Source: Fusobacterium necrophorum subsp. necrophorum (GTDB lineage Bacteria; Fusobacteriota; Fusobacteriia; Fusobacteriales; Fusobacteriaceae). Taken from it: 64,000 nucleotides of DNA. A program made the position numbers and the translations under genes. The stretch covers positions 1,550,001-1,614,000 of the forward strand of contig NZ_CP034842.1 of assembly GCF_004006635.1 (NCBI RefSeq). Direction: 5' to 3'. The notes beneath the pieces are model-generated. The model was not told where the DNA came from and made no database searches. It saw nothing but the letters and a program-made list of their open reading frames with translations. Of this stretch, positions 1 to 8,993 are shown in pieces; within the stretch, counting starts at the first letter, position 1, and every line of letters starts with the position of its first letter.

Positions 1-662
1 TGATAGGCCTTTTTTTGTTTTTCTGAGACAGAAATCTCCAACTTTAAATTTTTTAATCCCAAATTTGCAGCCTGCCAGTCTATCTTTTTAGCCTTCCCTA
101 AGCGATAAGACAATTTCAATTTTTCTTCTTCTTTTTCTAATCTCTTACTTTCTTGGTATTTTACCTCCAATTCATAAAGAGTATTTTTATAATCCCGGTA
201 TAATTGGATTAAAGAAATCATCTTTTTTTGACGATTGTTCTGATAGGACCAAAAGTCCGCTTTTTTTTGCCATTTTATTTGTTCTTCCTGACTGTCATAT
301 TTCGAGTAAAAAAGATCCTTAATATTCTTTTCTATTCCAATGCCAACAGAGTCTCCTTTTTTTTCTGCGGTATTATAAGCGGAGGCAAAGAAAGGACCAA
401 ATTGAAGAGTTCCTTTTTTGGTATAATCATTTCTTTCTCCTGTACGATGATTCTCATTATATTCAGCAGTTGCCACAAGTCCATCTTGAAAATCCCGACG
501 TTTGATATGTTGTTCTTTTAACAAAAGACTTTTCTGTTGTAATTCGTACTTTTCCTCTTCATATGAATTTATAGAAAATGTTTCCAACATTTCTTCTAAA
601 CTCTGCTCTTTGGCTAAAACTGAAAAAGAAAGGCAGAAAAAAAGTAATATATATTTTTTCAT
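1..662 (-). CDS. TolC-like outer-membrane efflux protein, partial (C-terminus off window)
   Basis: Reading leftward from an ATG at 662 the frame stays open to base 1, giving about 220 residues. It starts with a short Sec signal (MKKYILLFFCLSFSVLAKEQ) and continues as long charged helices with heptad character, containing segments such as SYRLGKAKKIDWQAANLGL near residue 190 that resemble the helical hairpins of TolC/OEP-family proteins. The family forms the outer-membrane channel of tripartite exporters. It sits 18 nt after the histidine phosphatase stop and is probably the last or next-to-last gene of the kdsB operon. The assignment rests on general pattern; the C-terminal half is missing, so a different periplasmic helical protein is possible. 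Confidence 0.6.
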   Translation of the reverse strand, partial: MKKYILLFFCLSFSVLAKEQSLEEMLETFSINSYEEEKYELQQKSLLLKEQHIKRRDFQDGLVATAEYNENHRTGERNDYTKKGTLQFGPFFASAYNTAEKKGDSVGIGIEKNIKDLFYSKYDSQEEQIKWQKKADFWSYQNNRQKKMISLIQLYRDYKNTLYELEVKYQESKRLEKEEEKLKLSYRLGKAKKIDWQAANLGLKNLKLEISVSEKQKKAY

Positions 663-680
663 AAAAAACTCCTAAATTGT

Positions 681-1265
681 TTACATTATAAATTGCTTAT
701 TTTTATACTCCACCACTCGTATTTCTGTGTTTTCCGGTAATTTTTCTTCTTTCAAATGTTCCAAATTTCCATAACGTAAATCAGTGAATAAAATTTGCAA
801 AGTCATTCCATGACTTACGACCAAAATAATATCCTCTTCTTTGTGTTTTTCTACCAATTTTTGCATTCCCTGCTTGAGACGAGCTTGAATTTCCTCAAAG
901 CGTTCTCCTGAAAAGGCACCGGGATTATAATTCAAATCCGCCTGTGTGTATTTCTCATATTCTTCCGGATATAATTTTAAAAAATCTCCCTTTGTCTTTC
1001 CTTCCAATTCTCCCATAGAAATTTCAATGAATTCATCCATAATTTCTATAGGGATTTCTCTTCCCTTTTGAATTTCTTGAGCTGTCTTCTTAGCTCTCCC
1101 CAAAGAAGAAGAATACAGACTCGTAAAAGGAATTTCTCTCAGCTGCTCTGCAATTTTTTTGGCTTGCTCCTCCCCTCTTGCTGTCAAAGGAGAATTTTTT
1201 CTTCCTTGAAAGCGTCTTTGTGTATTCCACTCCGTTTCCCCATGTCGTACAAAATATAACTTCAT
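681..1265 (-). CDS. Histidine phosphatase / phosphoglycerate mutase-like protein
   Basis: 194 residues from the ATG at 1265; a start five codons earlier (1280) exists, but the purine-rich ribosome site GAGGAAAGAG lies between the two, favouring 1265. The N-terminal motif FVRHGETEWN supplies the phospho-accepting His8, and VVSHGMTL near residue 150 supplies the second catalytic His; MGELEG provides the usual acidic region. The length fits the short GpmB/CobC-type branch of the superfamily. Members act on phosphosugars, alpha-ribazole phosphate or other small phosphoesters, so substrate cannot be assigned. Follows ruvA by about 15 nt in the same operon. Confidence 0.85.
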   Translation of the reverse strand: MKLYFVRHGETEWNTQRRFQGRKNSPLTARGEEQAKKIAEQLREIPFTSLYSSSLGRAKKTAQEIQKGREIPIEIMDEFIEISMGELEGKTKGDFLKLYPEEYEKYTQADLNYNPGAFSGERFEEIQARLKQGMQKLVEKHKEEDIILVVSHGMTLQILFTDLRYGNLEHLKEEKLPENTEIRVVEYKNKQFIM

Positions 1266-1280
1266 TTTCTCTTTCCTCAT

Positions 1281-1868
1281 TTATGATTGTTTCATTTTCT
1301 TTAAAATACCTTTCATTGCCTCTTCCAAACTTTGATATTCCACCCAAGTCTCCTGTTGTAATAATTGCTCGATTTCTTTTTTGGCATAACCGAGATTTTC
1401 CAGAGCACTTGCTATATCTTCCGCCCAAGTGACAGCACTGTTCTCTTCCATTTTTTCTTCCACTCCAAAATGTTTTACTTTGGACTGAATATCTAAAATC
1501 ATTTGCTGTGCTTTCTTTTCTCCCAACTTTGGAATTTTTTTTAAGCAGGCTATTTTTTCTTCCTGGATATAGGCAACAAGCTGCTCTACAGAATAAGTGG
1601 AAAGAGCTGCTAAAGCAAGACTGATTCCGATTCCTTTCACAGAAAGCAACAATTCAAACAACTTCCTTTCCTTTTCTTCCAAGAATCCAATCAGCTTATA
1701 TTCTCCTTCTCGAATATGATTATAGATATAGATTTGATATTCTTGTCCAAGTTCTATCTTTTCATACATTCGTAGAGAAATATAAACTCGATAAGCAACT
1801 CCATGAACATCCAAAGCAAAGTATTCTGGTTTTTTATAAGACACAAACCCTCTTAAATATTCAAACAT
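1281..1868 (-). CDS. ruvA: Holliday junction branch migration subunit RuvA
   Basis: 195 residues, the usual family length. The N-terminal OB-fold domain (MFEYLRGFVSYKKPEYFALD) is followed by the helix-hairpin-helix pair around VKGIGISLALAAL and IPKLGEKKAQQMI (residues 75-130) that contacts the four-way junction, then a flexible acidic linker and the C-terminal RuvB-contacting domain (AEDIASALENLGYAKKEIEQ). RuvA tetramers hold the junction while RuvB drives migration. ruvB and ruvC are not in this window. It lies 4 nt after uvrA, so two repair genes are co-transcribed. Confidence 0.96.
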   Translation of the reverse strand: MFEYLRGFVSYKKPEYFALDVHGVAYRVYISLRMYEKIELGQEYQIYIYNHIREGEYKLIGFLEEKERKLFELLLSVKGIGISLALAALSTYSVEQLVAYIQEEKIACLKKIPKLGEKKAQQMILDIQSKVKHFGVEEKMEENSAVTWAEDIASALENLGYAKKEIEQLLQQETWVEYQSLEEAMKGILKKMKQS

Positions 1869-1872
1869 ATCC

Positions 1873-4725
1873 TCACCTATTTTTCGTATTTTTTTGTTTT
1901 TTCTTCAAAATTTTTGCTAAGTATTTTCCGGTGTAACTTTCTTTTCTCTTCGCAATTTCCTCCGGAGTTCCTGTCGCTAAAACTTCTCCTCCTCTATCTC
2001 CTCCGTCTTTTCCAATATCAATAATGTAGTCTGCCGTCTTGATTACATCCAGGTTATGTTCAATAATCAAAACGGTATTTCCTTTTTCCACCAATCGTTG
2101 TAAGACTTCCAATAATTTTTCAATGTCTTGAAAATGTAAGCCTGTCGTAGGTTCGTCTAAAATATAAATAGTTTTTCCTCTACTGTTCTTGGATAGTTCA
2201 GCCGCCAATTTAATTCGTTGAGCTTCTCCACCCGACAAAGTCGTAGCGGGCTGTCCCAATTTAATGTAATCCAAACCGACATCTACCAATACTTTTAATT
2301 TTCTTTCTAAAGAGGGAATCGTTTTAAAAAACTCATAGGCTTCAATCACGCTCATGTCCAATACTTCTGCAATATTTTTCCCCTTGTAATATACATCCAA
2401 GGTTTCTTTGTTATATCGTTTCCCCTTACATATCTCACATTCCACATAGACATCCGCTAAAAAATTCATTTCAATCTTTAAAATTCCGGCTCCTTGACAA
2501 GCTTCACAACGTCCTCCTTTGACATTAAAAGAGAATCTTCCCTTGTCGAAACCATGTATTTTTGCATCCTTAGTCTGAGCAAAAAGCTCCCGAATGTCAT
2601 CGAAAATTTTTGTGTAGGTAGCAGGATTGGATCTCGGAGTTCTTCCAATAGGGCTTTGATCAATATTGATTACCTTTTCCAAATTTTCCAATCCCTGAAT
2701 GCTTTTATACTCCAAAGGATATAATTTTCCCTTGTTCAGTTGATTGAATAAAATGGGATAGAGAGTCTGATTGATTAAAGTGGATTTTCCACTTCCGCTG
2801 ACTCCTGTTACCACTGTCATAACTTCCAAAGGAATTTCCACATCGATATTTTTCAAATTATTTCCGGCAGCCCCTGTTAGCAACAGGCTGTCTTTCCATG
2901 TTCTTCGCGTTTCCGGAATGGCAATTTTCTTTTTTCCGCTTAGATATTGTCCTGTCAAAGACTCCTTGTTCTTCATCACTTCCTCAGGGGTTCCATGAGC
3001 TACAATTTCTCCGCCGTACACTCCCGCTCCGGGACCGATGTCAATAATTTCTTCCGCCTGCATCATGGTGTCTTCATCATGTTCCACAACAATCAAAGTA
3101 TTCCCTAAATTTCGAAGATGTGACAGTGTTGCCAATAGCTTATCATTGTCTTTTTGATGCAAACCTATACTCGGTTCATCCAAGACATACAATACTCCCG
3201 TCAATCCTGAGCCGATTTGTGTTGCCAATCGAATTCTTTGAGCTTCTCCGCCGGATAATGTTTTCGTTTCCCTTGCCAAACTTAAATAATCCAAGCCGAC
3301 ATTTATCATAAATTGCAATCGTTCTCGTATTTCTTTTAAAATTTCCTTGGCAATTTTCTCCTGCTTTTGAGTCAAAGTCACATTCAAAAAAAATTGATAG
3401 GCTTCCGCAATACTCATCTCTGTAATTTCAATAATATTTCTACCTGCGATAGTAACAGCTAACACTTCTTCTTTTAGACGTTTTCCATGACAGAGTTTAC
3501 AAGGTTTTTCTATCATATATTTATTTTCAATTTCTTCTTTTTGACTTTCTGAAAAACTTTCCCGGTATCTTCTTTCTAAGTTTGCAACCGCTCCCTCATA
3601 TTCTTTTAAACCGTGAAATGAATATCCGTTTCCCTCATAGTCTACTTGAAACTTTCCCGCTCTCCCGTAAAAAATAAGCTCTCTTTCCTCTTTGCTATAC
3701 TCTTTGACAGGCTTCGTCAAATCCAAATGAAAGTGCTTTGCCATTGCCTTAAAAATTTCCCAAGTATATCCTTTTCGGCCGGCAGCCCCCGGAATGTACA
3801 TTCCTCCCTCCAAAATAGATAAATTTTCGTCTTCAATCAATTTATTTTCATCAATTTCCAACTTTTTCCCAATTCCCTTACATTCAGGGCAAGCTCCAAA
3901 GGGAGCATTGAAAGAAAACAAACGAGGACTTAAATCAGGAATGCTCACCTCCTCATGTTCCGGACAGGCATAGTTTTCACTAAAAAGAATATCTTCTTTT
4001 CCCACCTGTAAAATAATCTTTCCTTGAGAAAGTCCGGAGGCAACTTCTAAAGATTGAGTCAAACGACTTATAAATTCTTTACTCTCTTTCTTCAAAGCCA
4101 ATCGATCCACGACTACCTCAATCGTATGCTTTTTATTTTTATCCAAAGAAATTTCATCTTCCACATATAAAATTTCTCCATCCACTCGCACACGAACAAA
4201 GCCTTTTTTTTGTAAGTTCAAGAAAATATTTTTATGTGTTCCTTTTTTATCCTTAATAATAGGAGCCAGGAGCATCATTTTTTCTCCGTCTTCAAATCTT
4301 TCTAAAATTGTTTCCGCAATTTCTTCCAAACTTTGTTTTTCCACTTTTCTCCCACAAACGGGACAATGTGCCGTTCCGATATGAGCAAATAATAATCTCA
4401 TATAATCATAGACTTCCGTAATAGTTCCCACTGTAGAACGCGGGTTTCGATTGGTTGTTTTCTGCTCAATCGAAATCGCCGGTGCCAAGCCCTCAATGCT
4501 GTCCACTTCGGGTTTGTTCATTTGCCCGATGAATTGTCTGGCATAGGAAGACAAACTTTCCACATAACGCCTTTGCCCCTCTGAATAAATGGTATCAAAG
4601 GCAAGAGAAGACTTTCCGCTTCCGCTTACTCCCGTAATGACTACAAATTTATTTTTCGGAATTTCCAAATTTAAATTTTTTAAATTATGTTGCCTTGCTC
4701 CCTTAATTACAATTTTTTCTAACAT
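1873..4725 (-). CDS. uvrA: Excinuclease ABC subunit A (UvrA)
   Basis: 950 residues from the ATG at 4725 (MLEKIVIKGARQHNLKNL), which matches the conserved UvrA N-terminus and follows a GGAG site; an upstream ATG at 4749 would add eight unlikely residues. Two ABC modules are visible, each with a Walker A (GVSGSGKSSLAFDT, GVSGSGKSTLINQT) and a signature (LSGGEAQRIRLA, LSGGEAQRIKLA). Zinc-binding cysteine pairs occur in each half (CPVCGRK, ACPECKGIG, CEACQGAG, CEICKGKRY). UvrA scans DNA and loads UvrB at bulky lesions. Its true start lies just inside the end of the SpoIID-domain gene only if the longer start is used. Confidence 0.97.
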   Translation of the reverse strand: MLEKIVIKGARQHNLKNLNLEIPKNKFVVITGVSGSGKSSLAFDTIYSEGQRRYVESLSSYARQFIGQMNKPEVDSIEGLAPAISIEQKTTNRNPRSTVGTITEVYDYMRLLFAHIGTAHCPVCGRKVEKQSLEEIAETILERFEDGEKMMLLAPIIKDKKGTHKNIFLNLQKKGFVRVRVDGEILYVEDEISLDKNKKHTIEVVVDRLALKKESKEFISRLTQSLEVASGLSQGKIILQVGKEDILFSENYACPEHEEVSIPDLSPRLFSFNAPFGACPECKGIGKKLEIDENKLIEDENLSILEGGMYIPGAAGRKGYTWEIFKAMAKHFHLDLTKPVKEYSKEERELIFYGRAGKFQVDYEGNGYSFHGLKEYEGAVANLERRYRESFSESQKEEIENKYMIEKPCKLCHGKRLKEEVLAVTIAGRNIIEITEMSIAEAYQFFLNVTLTQKQEKIAKEILKEIRERLQFMINVGLDYLSLARETKTLSGGEAQRIRLATQIGSGLTGVLYVLDEPSIGLHQKDNDKLLATLSHLRNLGNTLIVVEHDEDTMMQAEEIIDIGPGAGVYGGEIVAHGTPEEVMKNKESLTGQYLSGKKKIAIPETRRTWKDSLLLTGAAGNNLKNIDVEIPLEVMTVVTGVSGSGKSTLINQTLYPILFNQLNKGKLYPLEYKSIQGLENLEKVINIDQSPIGRTPRSNPATYTKIFDDIRELFAQTKDAKIHGFDKGRFSFNVKGGRCEACQGAGILKIEMNFLADVYVECEICKGKRYNKETLDVYYKGKNIAEVLDMSVIEAYEFFKTIPSLERKLKVLVDVGLDYIKLGQPATTLSGGEAQRIKLAAELSKNSRGKTIYILDEPTTGLHFQDIEKLLEVLQRLVEKGNTVLIIEHNLDVIKTADYIIDIGKDGGDRGGEVLATGTPEEIAKRKESYTGKYLAKILKKKQKNTKNR

Positions 4726-4742
4726 TTCTACTCCATTCTGTC

Positions 4743-6287
4743 TTACCATATGCGATGCGCGGCTTCCGTAAAGCCTGCGGAAGTGGAGGAATATTTCGCA
4801 TCAATAGGAACTCCTTGATAGACTAAAATTTCTCCTCTTGTTGCTTCAATTGCTCGATTTGCATCTTCATTTTCCACCTGATTATTATACACTTGACTTT
4901 CTGTTGTATCCTTTACATGAAATCCGAGTGCCGCATATCTTCCTTTTAAAAAATCACTGATTGCATAAGTTCTAGCCGCTACAGCTTGTACTTTCAAAGC
5001 TTCCACTCCGAAACTTCTCGGCATTTCACTTGGAACCACCTGTTTCAAATAATCTTCCATATCAACAACACTAATCATATGTAAAACATTTCCTTTAGGA
5101 ACAAACTGAATTTTTCCACGATATCTGGGATTGCTCGTATGAGCTTTTCTCAGATTTTTAACCAAAAGATAGTATCCTCCACCATCCACAAAAAATTTCT
5201 TGTCTGTCCAAAATTCTTTTACTTTCGTTTTCACATACAATCGTCCCGCTTTTGGAGTAATTCGAATTTCCGTGTTCGGATCAAACGTATAGTCAAAGCT
5301 TTCATCTTCGGCATATACTCGCAATTTTCCACCTCCCGTGATAAAAATTTGACCATGTTCCAAACTTCCATTCGGCTTTGTTAGTCCTACCTTAATATTT
5401 TGTTCGACTCCGGCAACCGTATCCATATCTACCAAATTTACATTTGTATAGTAATGGTTTAAAATGTCTTTGTAGGAGAAACCATAATTTGTCGCCAAAT
5501 CTCCTGCTCCATATTGAATCATTCCACTTCCATGCCCAAAACCACCACCATAAATATCGACCGAAAACATTCCAATCTCAAAAACCAAAGATGCCGAAGG
5601 AAGCAAAGGACTTCCATCTGCAATCGCGGTTTTGCTATAATCGGAACTTCCTCCTCTTGCTCCAAACACTTTTCCATTGGTTGCCAACAATCTACGAATA
5701 TTATATTCCTTTGTAATCAAATAACTTCCTTTGGAAGTTTCTACCAATAAATGAGTAATTACTCCGGAGGCTCCACGTGATAACACTTTTATGTCTTTTA
5801 CCGATCCGACATCTGAAATTTTTTGATTATTCAACCACACTCCATTTGTTAACACAAAAACATTTTTTCTTCCTCTCGCTGAAATTTGAGGAATTCTCTG
5901 CGCTATTTTTTGAAAAAGGGAAGTTTTGGAAATACTTGTCTTCCATCTCCAATACATGGAATTGGAACCATACCCCTCTATCTTTAAATTTTTAAAAAAT
6001 TGACTTGCCTTTTTTTCATCATAGGTTTCAAAAAAATCTTGATTTTTCGTGTCATTGACCGGTTGTAAATAAGGTACTTCCTGTCCAAAATTATTTTCTA
6101 CTTTCGGATAATCTTTTCCGTTCAAAAGACTATAAGCATTGTCCATAGGTTTTTTTATATTTCTAGGTTGTGTAGTTCCACGTTGTGTAGTTTTAAAAAT
6201 ATTTATCTTTTCTTTAATATTTCCACTAGAACATGCCATAAAGCATAAAGCCAAACAACAAACTGTGGTTATCTTAGTTATTTTCAA
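4743..6287 (-). CDS. Lipoprotein with a circularly permuted SpoIID/LytB domain
   Basis: 514 residues. The N-terminus carries a lipoprotein signal with lipobox FMAC (Cys19). SpoIID/LytB hallmarks are all present but in swapped order: the segment VPYLQPV, then the FGHGSGMIQYGAGDLA block with ILNHYY (about residues 70-290) comes first, and the block DYLKQVVPSEMP, ALKVQAVAARTYA and SSTSAGFTEAAHRIW comes last and ends the protein. In Bacillus SpoIID the second block precedes the first. The family cleaves denuded peptidoglycan glycan strands, with the Glu of SEMP catalytic. It is probably a periplasmic wall lytic transglycosylase. Its end overlaps the uvrA region slightly and its start overlaps kdsB by 14 nt. 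Confidence 0.88.
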   Translation of the reverse strand: MKITKITTVCCLALCFMACSSGNIKEKINIFKTTQRGTTQPRNIKKPMDNAYSLLNGKDYPKVENNFGQEVPYLQPVNDTKNQDFFETYDEKKASQFFKNLKIEGYGSNSMYWRWKTSISKTSLFQKIAQRIPQISARGRKNVFVLTNGVWLNNQKISDVGSVKDIKVLSRGASGVITHLLVETSKGSYLITKEYNIRRLLATNGKVFGARGGSSDYSKTAIADGSPLLPSASLVFEIGMFSVDIYGGGFGHGSGMIQYGAGDLATNYGFSYKDILNHYYTNVNLVDMDTVAGVEQNIKVGLTKPNGSLEHGQIFITGGGKLRVYAEDESFDYTFDPNTEIRITPKAGRLYVKTKVKEFWTDKKFFVDGGGYYLLVKNLRKAHTSNPRYRGKIQFVPKGNVLHMISVVDMEDYLKQVVPSEMPRSFGVEALKVQAVAARTYAISDFLKGRYAALGFHVKDTTESQVYNNQVENEDANRAIEATRGEILVYQGVPIDAKYSSTSAGFTEAAHRIW

Positions 6288-7017
6288 TTGTAATTCCCCT
6301 TTCCTCTATCCATTGACATACCTTTTCCAAATCTTCTTGGGTATCCACTCCTACGCTTTGATATGGAGTTTCTAATACTTTAATTTTATATCCGTTTTCT
6401 AAAACTCTTAGCTGCTCCAGAGATTCTGAAGTTTCCAAAGCTGTTGGAGCCATTGCCGCATATTCCAACACAAATTCTCTGGTATATCCATAAATTCCAA
6501 TATGCTTGTAATACAGAGTTAAATTTTCTTTTCTAGGATACGGGAGAACGCTTCTTGAAAAATACAAAGCATAATCTTTTTTATCCGTCACAACTTTTAC
6601 GTGATTGGGATTTTCAATATCTTCCCATGTTTGCAATTTATGCTTCAAAGTACACATACACAAGTTTTCTTTTTGAAAGGCTTTTATTATCATATCAATC
6701 ATTTCAGCTTCTATGAGCGGTTCATCGCCTTGTATATTAATAATCACATCATAATCTGTCATTTTTTGGCAAACTTCCGCAATTCTTGATGTTCCATTTG
6801 GATGCTTCGGAGAAGTCATTATAACCTTTCCTCCAAATGCTTCCACTTCTTCGAAAATTCTATCATCATCCGTTGCTACAATGATATCATCTAATTTTGT
6901 ATTTTGACATCGCCGGTACACCCATTCTATCATACTATGTCCGCAAATGTTCTTTAATGGCTTTCCTTCCAGACGGCTAGAAGCGTATCTTGCTGGAATC
7001 ACTCCTAAAAACTTCAT
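6274..7017 (-). CDS. kdsB: 3-deoxy-manno-octulosonate (KDO) cytidylyltransferase
   Basis: 247 residues, family-typical. The nucleotide-binding N-terminus FLGVIPARYASSRLEGKPL and the metal/CMP site INIQGDEPLIE are diagnostic, and the C-terminal block VGVDTQEDLEKV matches CMP-KDO synthetases. The enzyme makes CMP-KDO from CTP and KDO in the cytoplasm for inner-core lipopolysaccharide, which marks the organism as a Gram-negative with LPS. First gene of the leftward operon, with a good ribosome site (GGGAGG) and a promoter just upstream. Confidence 0.97.
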   Translation of the reverse strand: MKFLGVIPARYASSRLEGKPLKNICGHSMIEWVYRRCQNTKLDDIIVATDDDRIFEEVEAFGGKVIMTSPKHPNGTSRIAEVCQKMTDYDVIINIQGDEPLIEAEMIDMIIKAFQKENLCMCTLKHKLQTWEDIENPNHVKVVTDKKDYALYFSRSVLPYPRKENLTLYYKHIGIYGYTREFVLEYAAMAPTALETSESLEQLRVLENGYKIKVLETPYQSVGVDTQEDLEKVCQWIEERGITIENN

Positions 7018-7052
7018 GACAACCTCCCATAATTCAAAAAATTTCCCAATAT

Positions 7053-7080
7053 ATTATAACACATTTCAAAAAAATCACAA
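7053..7080 (-). promoter_or_regulatory. Sigma-70-type promoter of the kdsB operon
   Basis: Reading leftward, TTGTGA (7080-7075) and TATAAT (7058-7053) are separated by 16 nt and lie about 35 nt before the kdsB start. No other leftward gene lies upstream, so this should drive the whole kdsB to TolC-like run. Confidence 0.6.
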
Positions 7081-7230
7081 ACAAGCTTATCAATCTTCTT
7101 AGGCTACTATTTCAAATTGTTTTAATTCTGTATTTTTTTTAAAAGATAAGGACATTTTTTGACTTCATATGATAAAATAAATTGAGAAAAAGGGGAGAAA
7201 GAGGACGGAGAGGAAAATATTTCATAAAAA

Positions 7231-7275
7231 AATTAAAAACAGGACTTATCTCCAAGGATAAATCCTGTTCTTTTT
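7231..7275 (-). terminator. Bidirectional-looking intrinsic terminator after the symporter gene
   Basis: Inverted repeat ACAGGACTTATC / GATAAATCCTGT with a 6-nt loop, flanked by T-rich DNA on both strands. It lies 15 nt past the stop of the leftward symporter gene. The stretch 7081-7230 upstream of kdsB holds no gene. Confidence 0.75.
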
Positions 7276-7289
7276 CTATTCATTTCCTA

Positions 7290-8666
7290 TTATATTTTCA
7301 AAAGCGATTTCTTCTCCAACTCTCTTTTTTCATATCGGTCAGAAGTTACTTTGACCAAAGAACTCATAAGCAAGAGAGCAATCAAGTTGGGAAGAACCAT
7401 AAAACCATTCAACATATCCGCCATTTCCCAAATAAGCCCGACTTTTTGCATGGAACCAAATACTATCATCAACATAACCAAAATTCGATAGATATTGACG
7501 GAATGAGCTTTTTCATGAAATAAATATTTGATATTGGCTTCTCCAAAGAAATACCAACCAATGATAGTGGACAGTGCGAAAAAGAATAAGGCAACGGCAA
7601 TGAAAACACTTCCAAAATATCCCAATTTCATTTGAAAGGCAGCCTGTGTCAATTCAATTCCCGTCAATCCTTTGTCATACAATCCGGAAGTTAAAATAAC
7701 CATAGCTGTTGCCGTCAACACCACAAAGGTATCGATAAAAACGGTAACAATTGCCACATCTCCTTGTTCGACCGGAGTATTTACCTTCGCTATGGCATGA
7801 GCATGGGGTGTAGACCCCATTCCCGCCTCATTCGAAAATAATCCTCTCGCAATTCCATATCTCATCGCTTTTTGTACCGTAATTCCTAATGCTCCACCCA
7901 GAGCAGCTCTTCCCGTAAATGCTTCTACAAAAATAGACCGAATTGCCGGAAAAATATTAACATAATTCATGGCGATGATAAGCAAACAAATGATAATATA
8001 CATTCCTGCCATCAAAGGGACGACCTTTTCCGTCACAGAGGCAATTCTCTTCGTCCCTCCAAAGAAAATCAATCCGGCTAGAACGGCTACCACAATTCCC
8101 ACTATCATAGGGTTGATATGGAAGGCGATTTCAAAGGCGGAGGCAATAGAATTGGCTTGTACCGCATTCCCCATAAATCCAAGTGCCAAGATACAAGAAA
8201 TCGAAAAGAAATATGCCAACAGCCGACTGAAAAAACTATGTTTAAAAATCGCTTGAATGTAGTAAGCAGGTCCTCCTGTCACGGCTCCATTTACTTTTGT
8301 TTTATAGATTTGCCCCAAAGTAGCTTCTGCATAGATTGTTGCCATTCCGAAAAAAGCACTTAACCACATCCAGAAAATGGCTCCGGCACCTCCGGAAGCA
8401 ATCGCTGTGGCAGCCCCTGCCAAATTTCCCGTTCCTACTTGAGCGGCAACTGCCGTTGCCAATGCCTGAAAGGAAGAAATTCCGTTATGATCTGCATCTT
8501 TCCCATGAAAAGAAAAGCCGGAAGTAACTCTTTGAATTCCTTGACGGAATTTACGAAGTTGAATAAAACGTAATTTAAAGGTATAAAAAATTCCCGTTCC
8601 CATCAATAAAAAAATCAAAAGACTTCCCCACAAAACTTCATTCACACGTACAACTATTTGTTCCAT
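7290..8666 (-). CDS. Sodium:amino-acid (alanine/glycine) symporter, AGCS family
   Basis: 458 residues from the ATG at 8666 (MEQIVVRVNEVLWGS), which follows AAGGAGATG; a longer frame from 8723 runs through the terminator hairpin at 8701-8730 and is rejected. About ten to eleven hydrophobic segments are visible, with the AGCS signature region GTGNLAGAATAIASGGAGAI near residue 75 and the later block FSNEAGMGSTPHAHA. The family imports alanine or glycine with sodium at the inner membrane. The tandem glycine riboswitch in its leader argues for glycine as a substrate. Confidence 0.93.
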   Translation of the reverse strand: MEQIVVRVNEVLWGSLLIFLLMGTGIFYTFKLRFIQLRKFRQGIQRVTSGFSFHGKDADHNGISSFQALATAVAAQVGTGNLAGAATAIASGGAGAIFWMWLSAFFGMATIYAEATLGQIYKTKVNGAVTGGPAYYIQAIFKHSFFSRLLAYFFSISCILALGFMGNAVQANSIASAFEIAFHINPMIVGIVVAVLAGLIFFGGTKRIASVTEKVVPLMAGMYIIICLLIIAMNYVNIFPAIRSIFVEAFTGRAALGGALGITVQKAMRYGIARGLFSNEAGMGSTPHAHAIAKVNTPVEQGDVAIVTVFIDTFVVLTATAMVILTSGLYDKGLTGIELTQAAFQMKLGYFGSVFIAVALFFFALSTIIGWYFFGEANIKYLFHEKAHSVNIYRILVMLMIVFGSMQKVGLIWEMADMLNGFMVLPNLIALLLMSSLVKVTSDRYEKRELEKKSLLKI

Positions 8667-8700
8667 TTTTCCACATCTCCTTTTAAAATTTCCATTGAAT

Positions 8701-8730
8701 AAAAAAAGGAAGTAATCGTTCATTACCTCC
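8701..8730 (-). terminator. Leader terminator, likely expression platform of the glycine riboswitch
   Basis: Reading leftward, stem GGAGGTAAT / ATTACTTCC with a 5-nt loop is followed by seven T. It sits between the glycine aptamers and the symporter start, so it is positioned to stop transcription when glycine is low. The competing antiterminator pairing was not worked out. An ATG inside the hairpin is spaced only 2 nt from GGAGG and is not a credible start. Confidence 0.75.
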
Positions 8731-8795
8731 TAGAAATTTAAAAGAATTATACAAAATAGGCAACAAAAAAAGCCCAAAAAGTATTGCATAATTCC

Positions 8796-8935
8796 TCTGT
8801 CCTTTTACCTGAGAGTTTTTATCTCCTTCGGTGGCAACCGCTCTCTCCAGAGGCTCGTCCAATATAAGTCCTTTTACCTGAAAGATTTACTTCTTCGGTG
8901 GCTTTCGCTCTCTCCTTATATCTTCATCCGATTTC
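8796..8935 (-). ncRNA. Tandem glycine riboswitch (two gcvT-type aptamers)
   Basis: Reading leftward two copies of the glycine aptamer core occur: GGAGAGAGCGAAAGCCACCGA with CAGGTAAAAGGAC, then GGAGAGAGCGGTTGCCACCGA with CAGGTAAAAGGAC, joined by a short linker. The paired GCCACCGAAG and CAGGTAAAAGGAC blocks are diagnostic for the class. In this family glycine binding usually turns expression on. The regulated gene is the AGCS symporter, not the glycine cleavage system. Confidence 0.95.
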
Positions 8936-8993
8936 TTTTATTCAATTTATAATATATTTTAAAATTATACTATCTTTTTCTTTTTTGTCAAGT

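Noticed and set aside
8667..8723. N-terminal extension of the AGCS symporter
   Set aside because: It reads through the leader terminator hairpin, and a good ribosome site with ATG lies at 8666.
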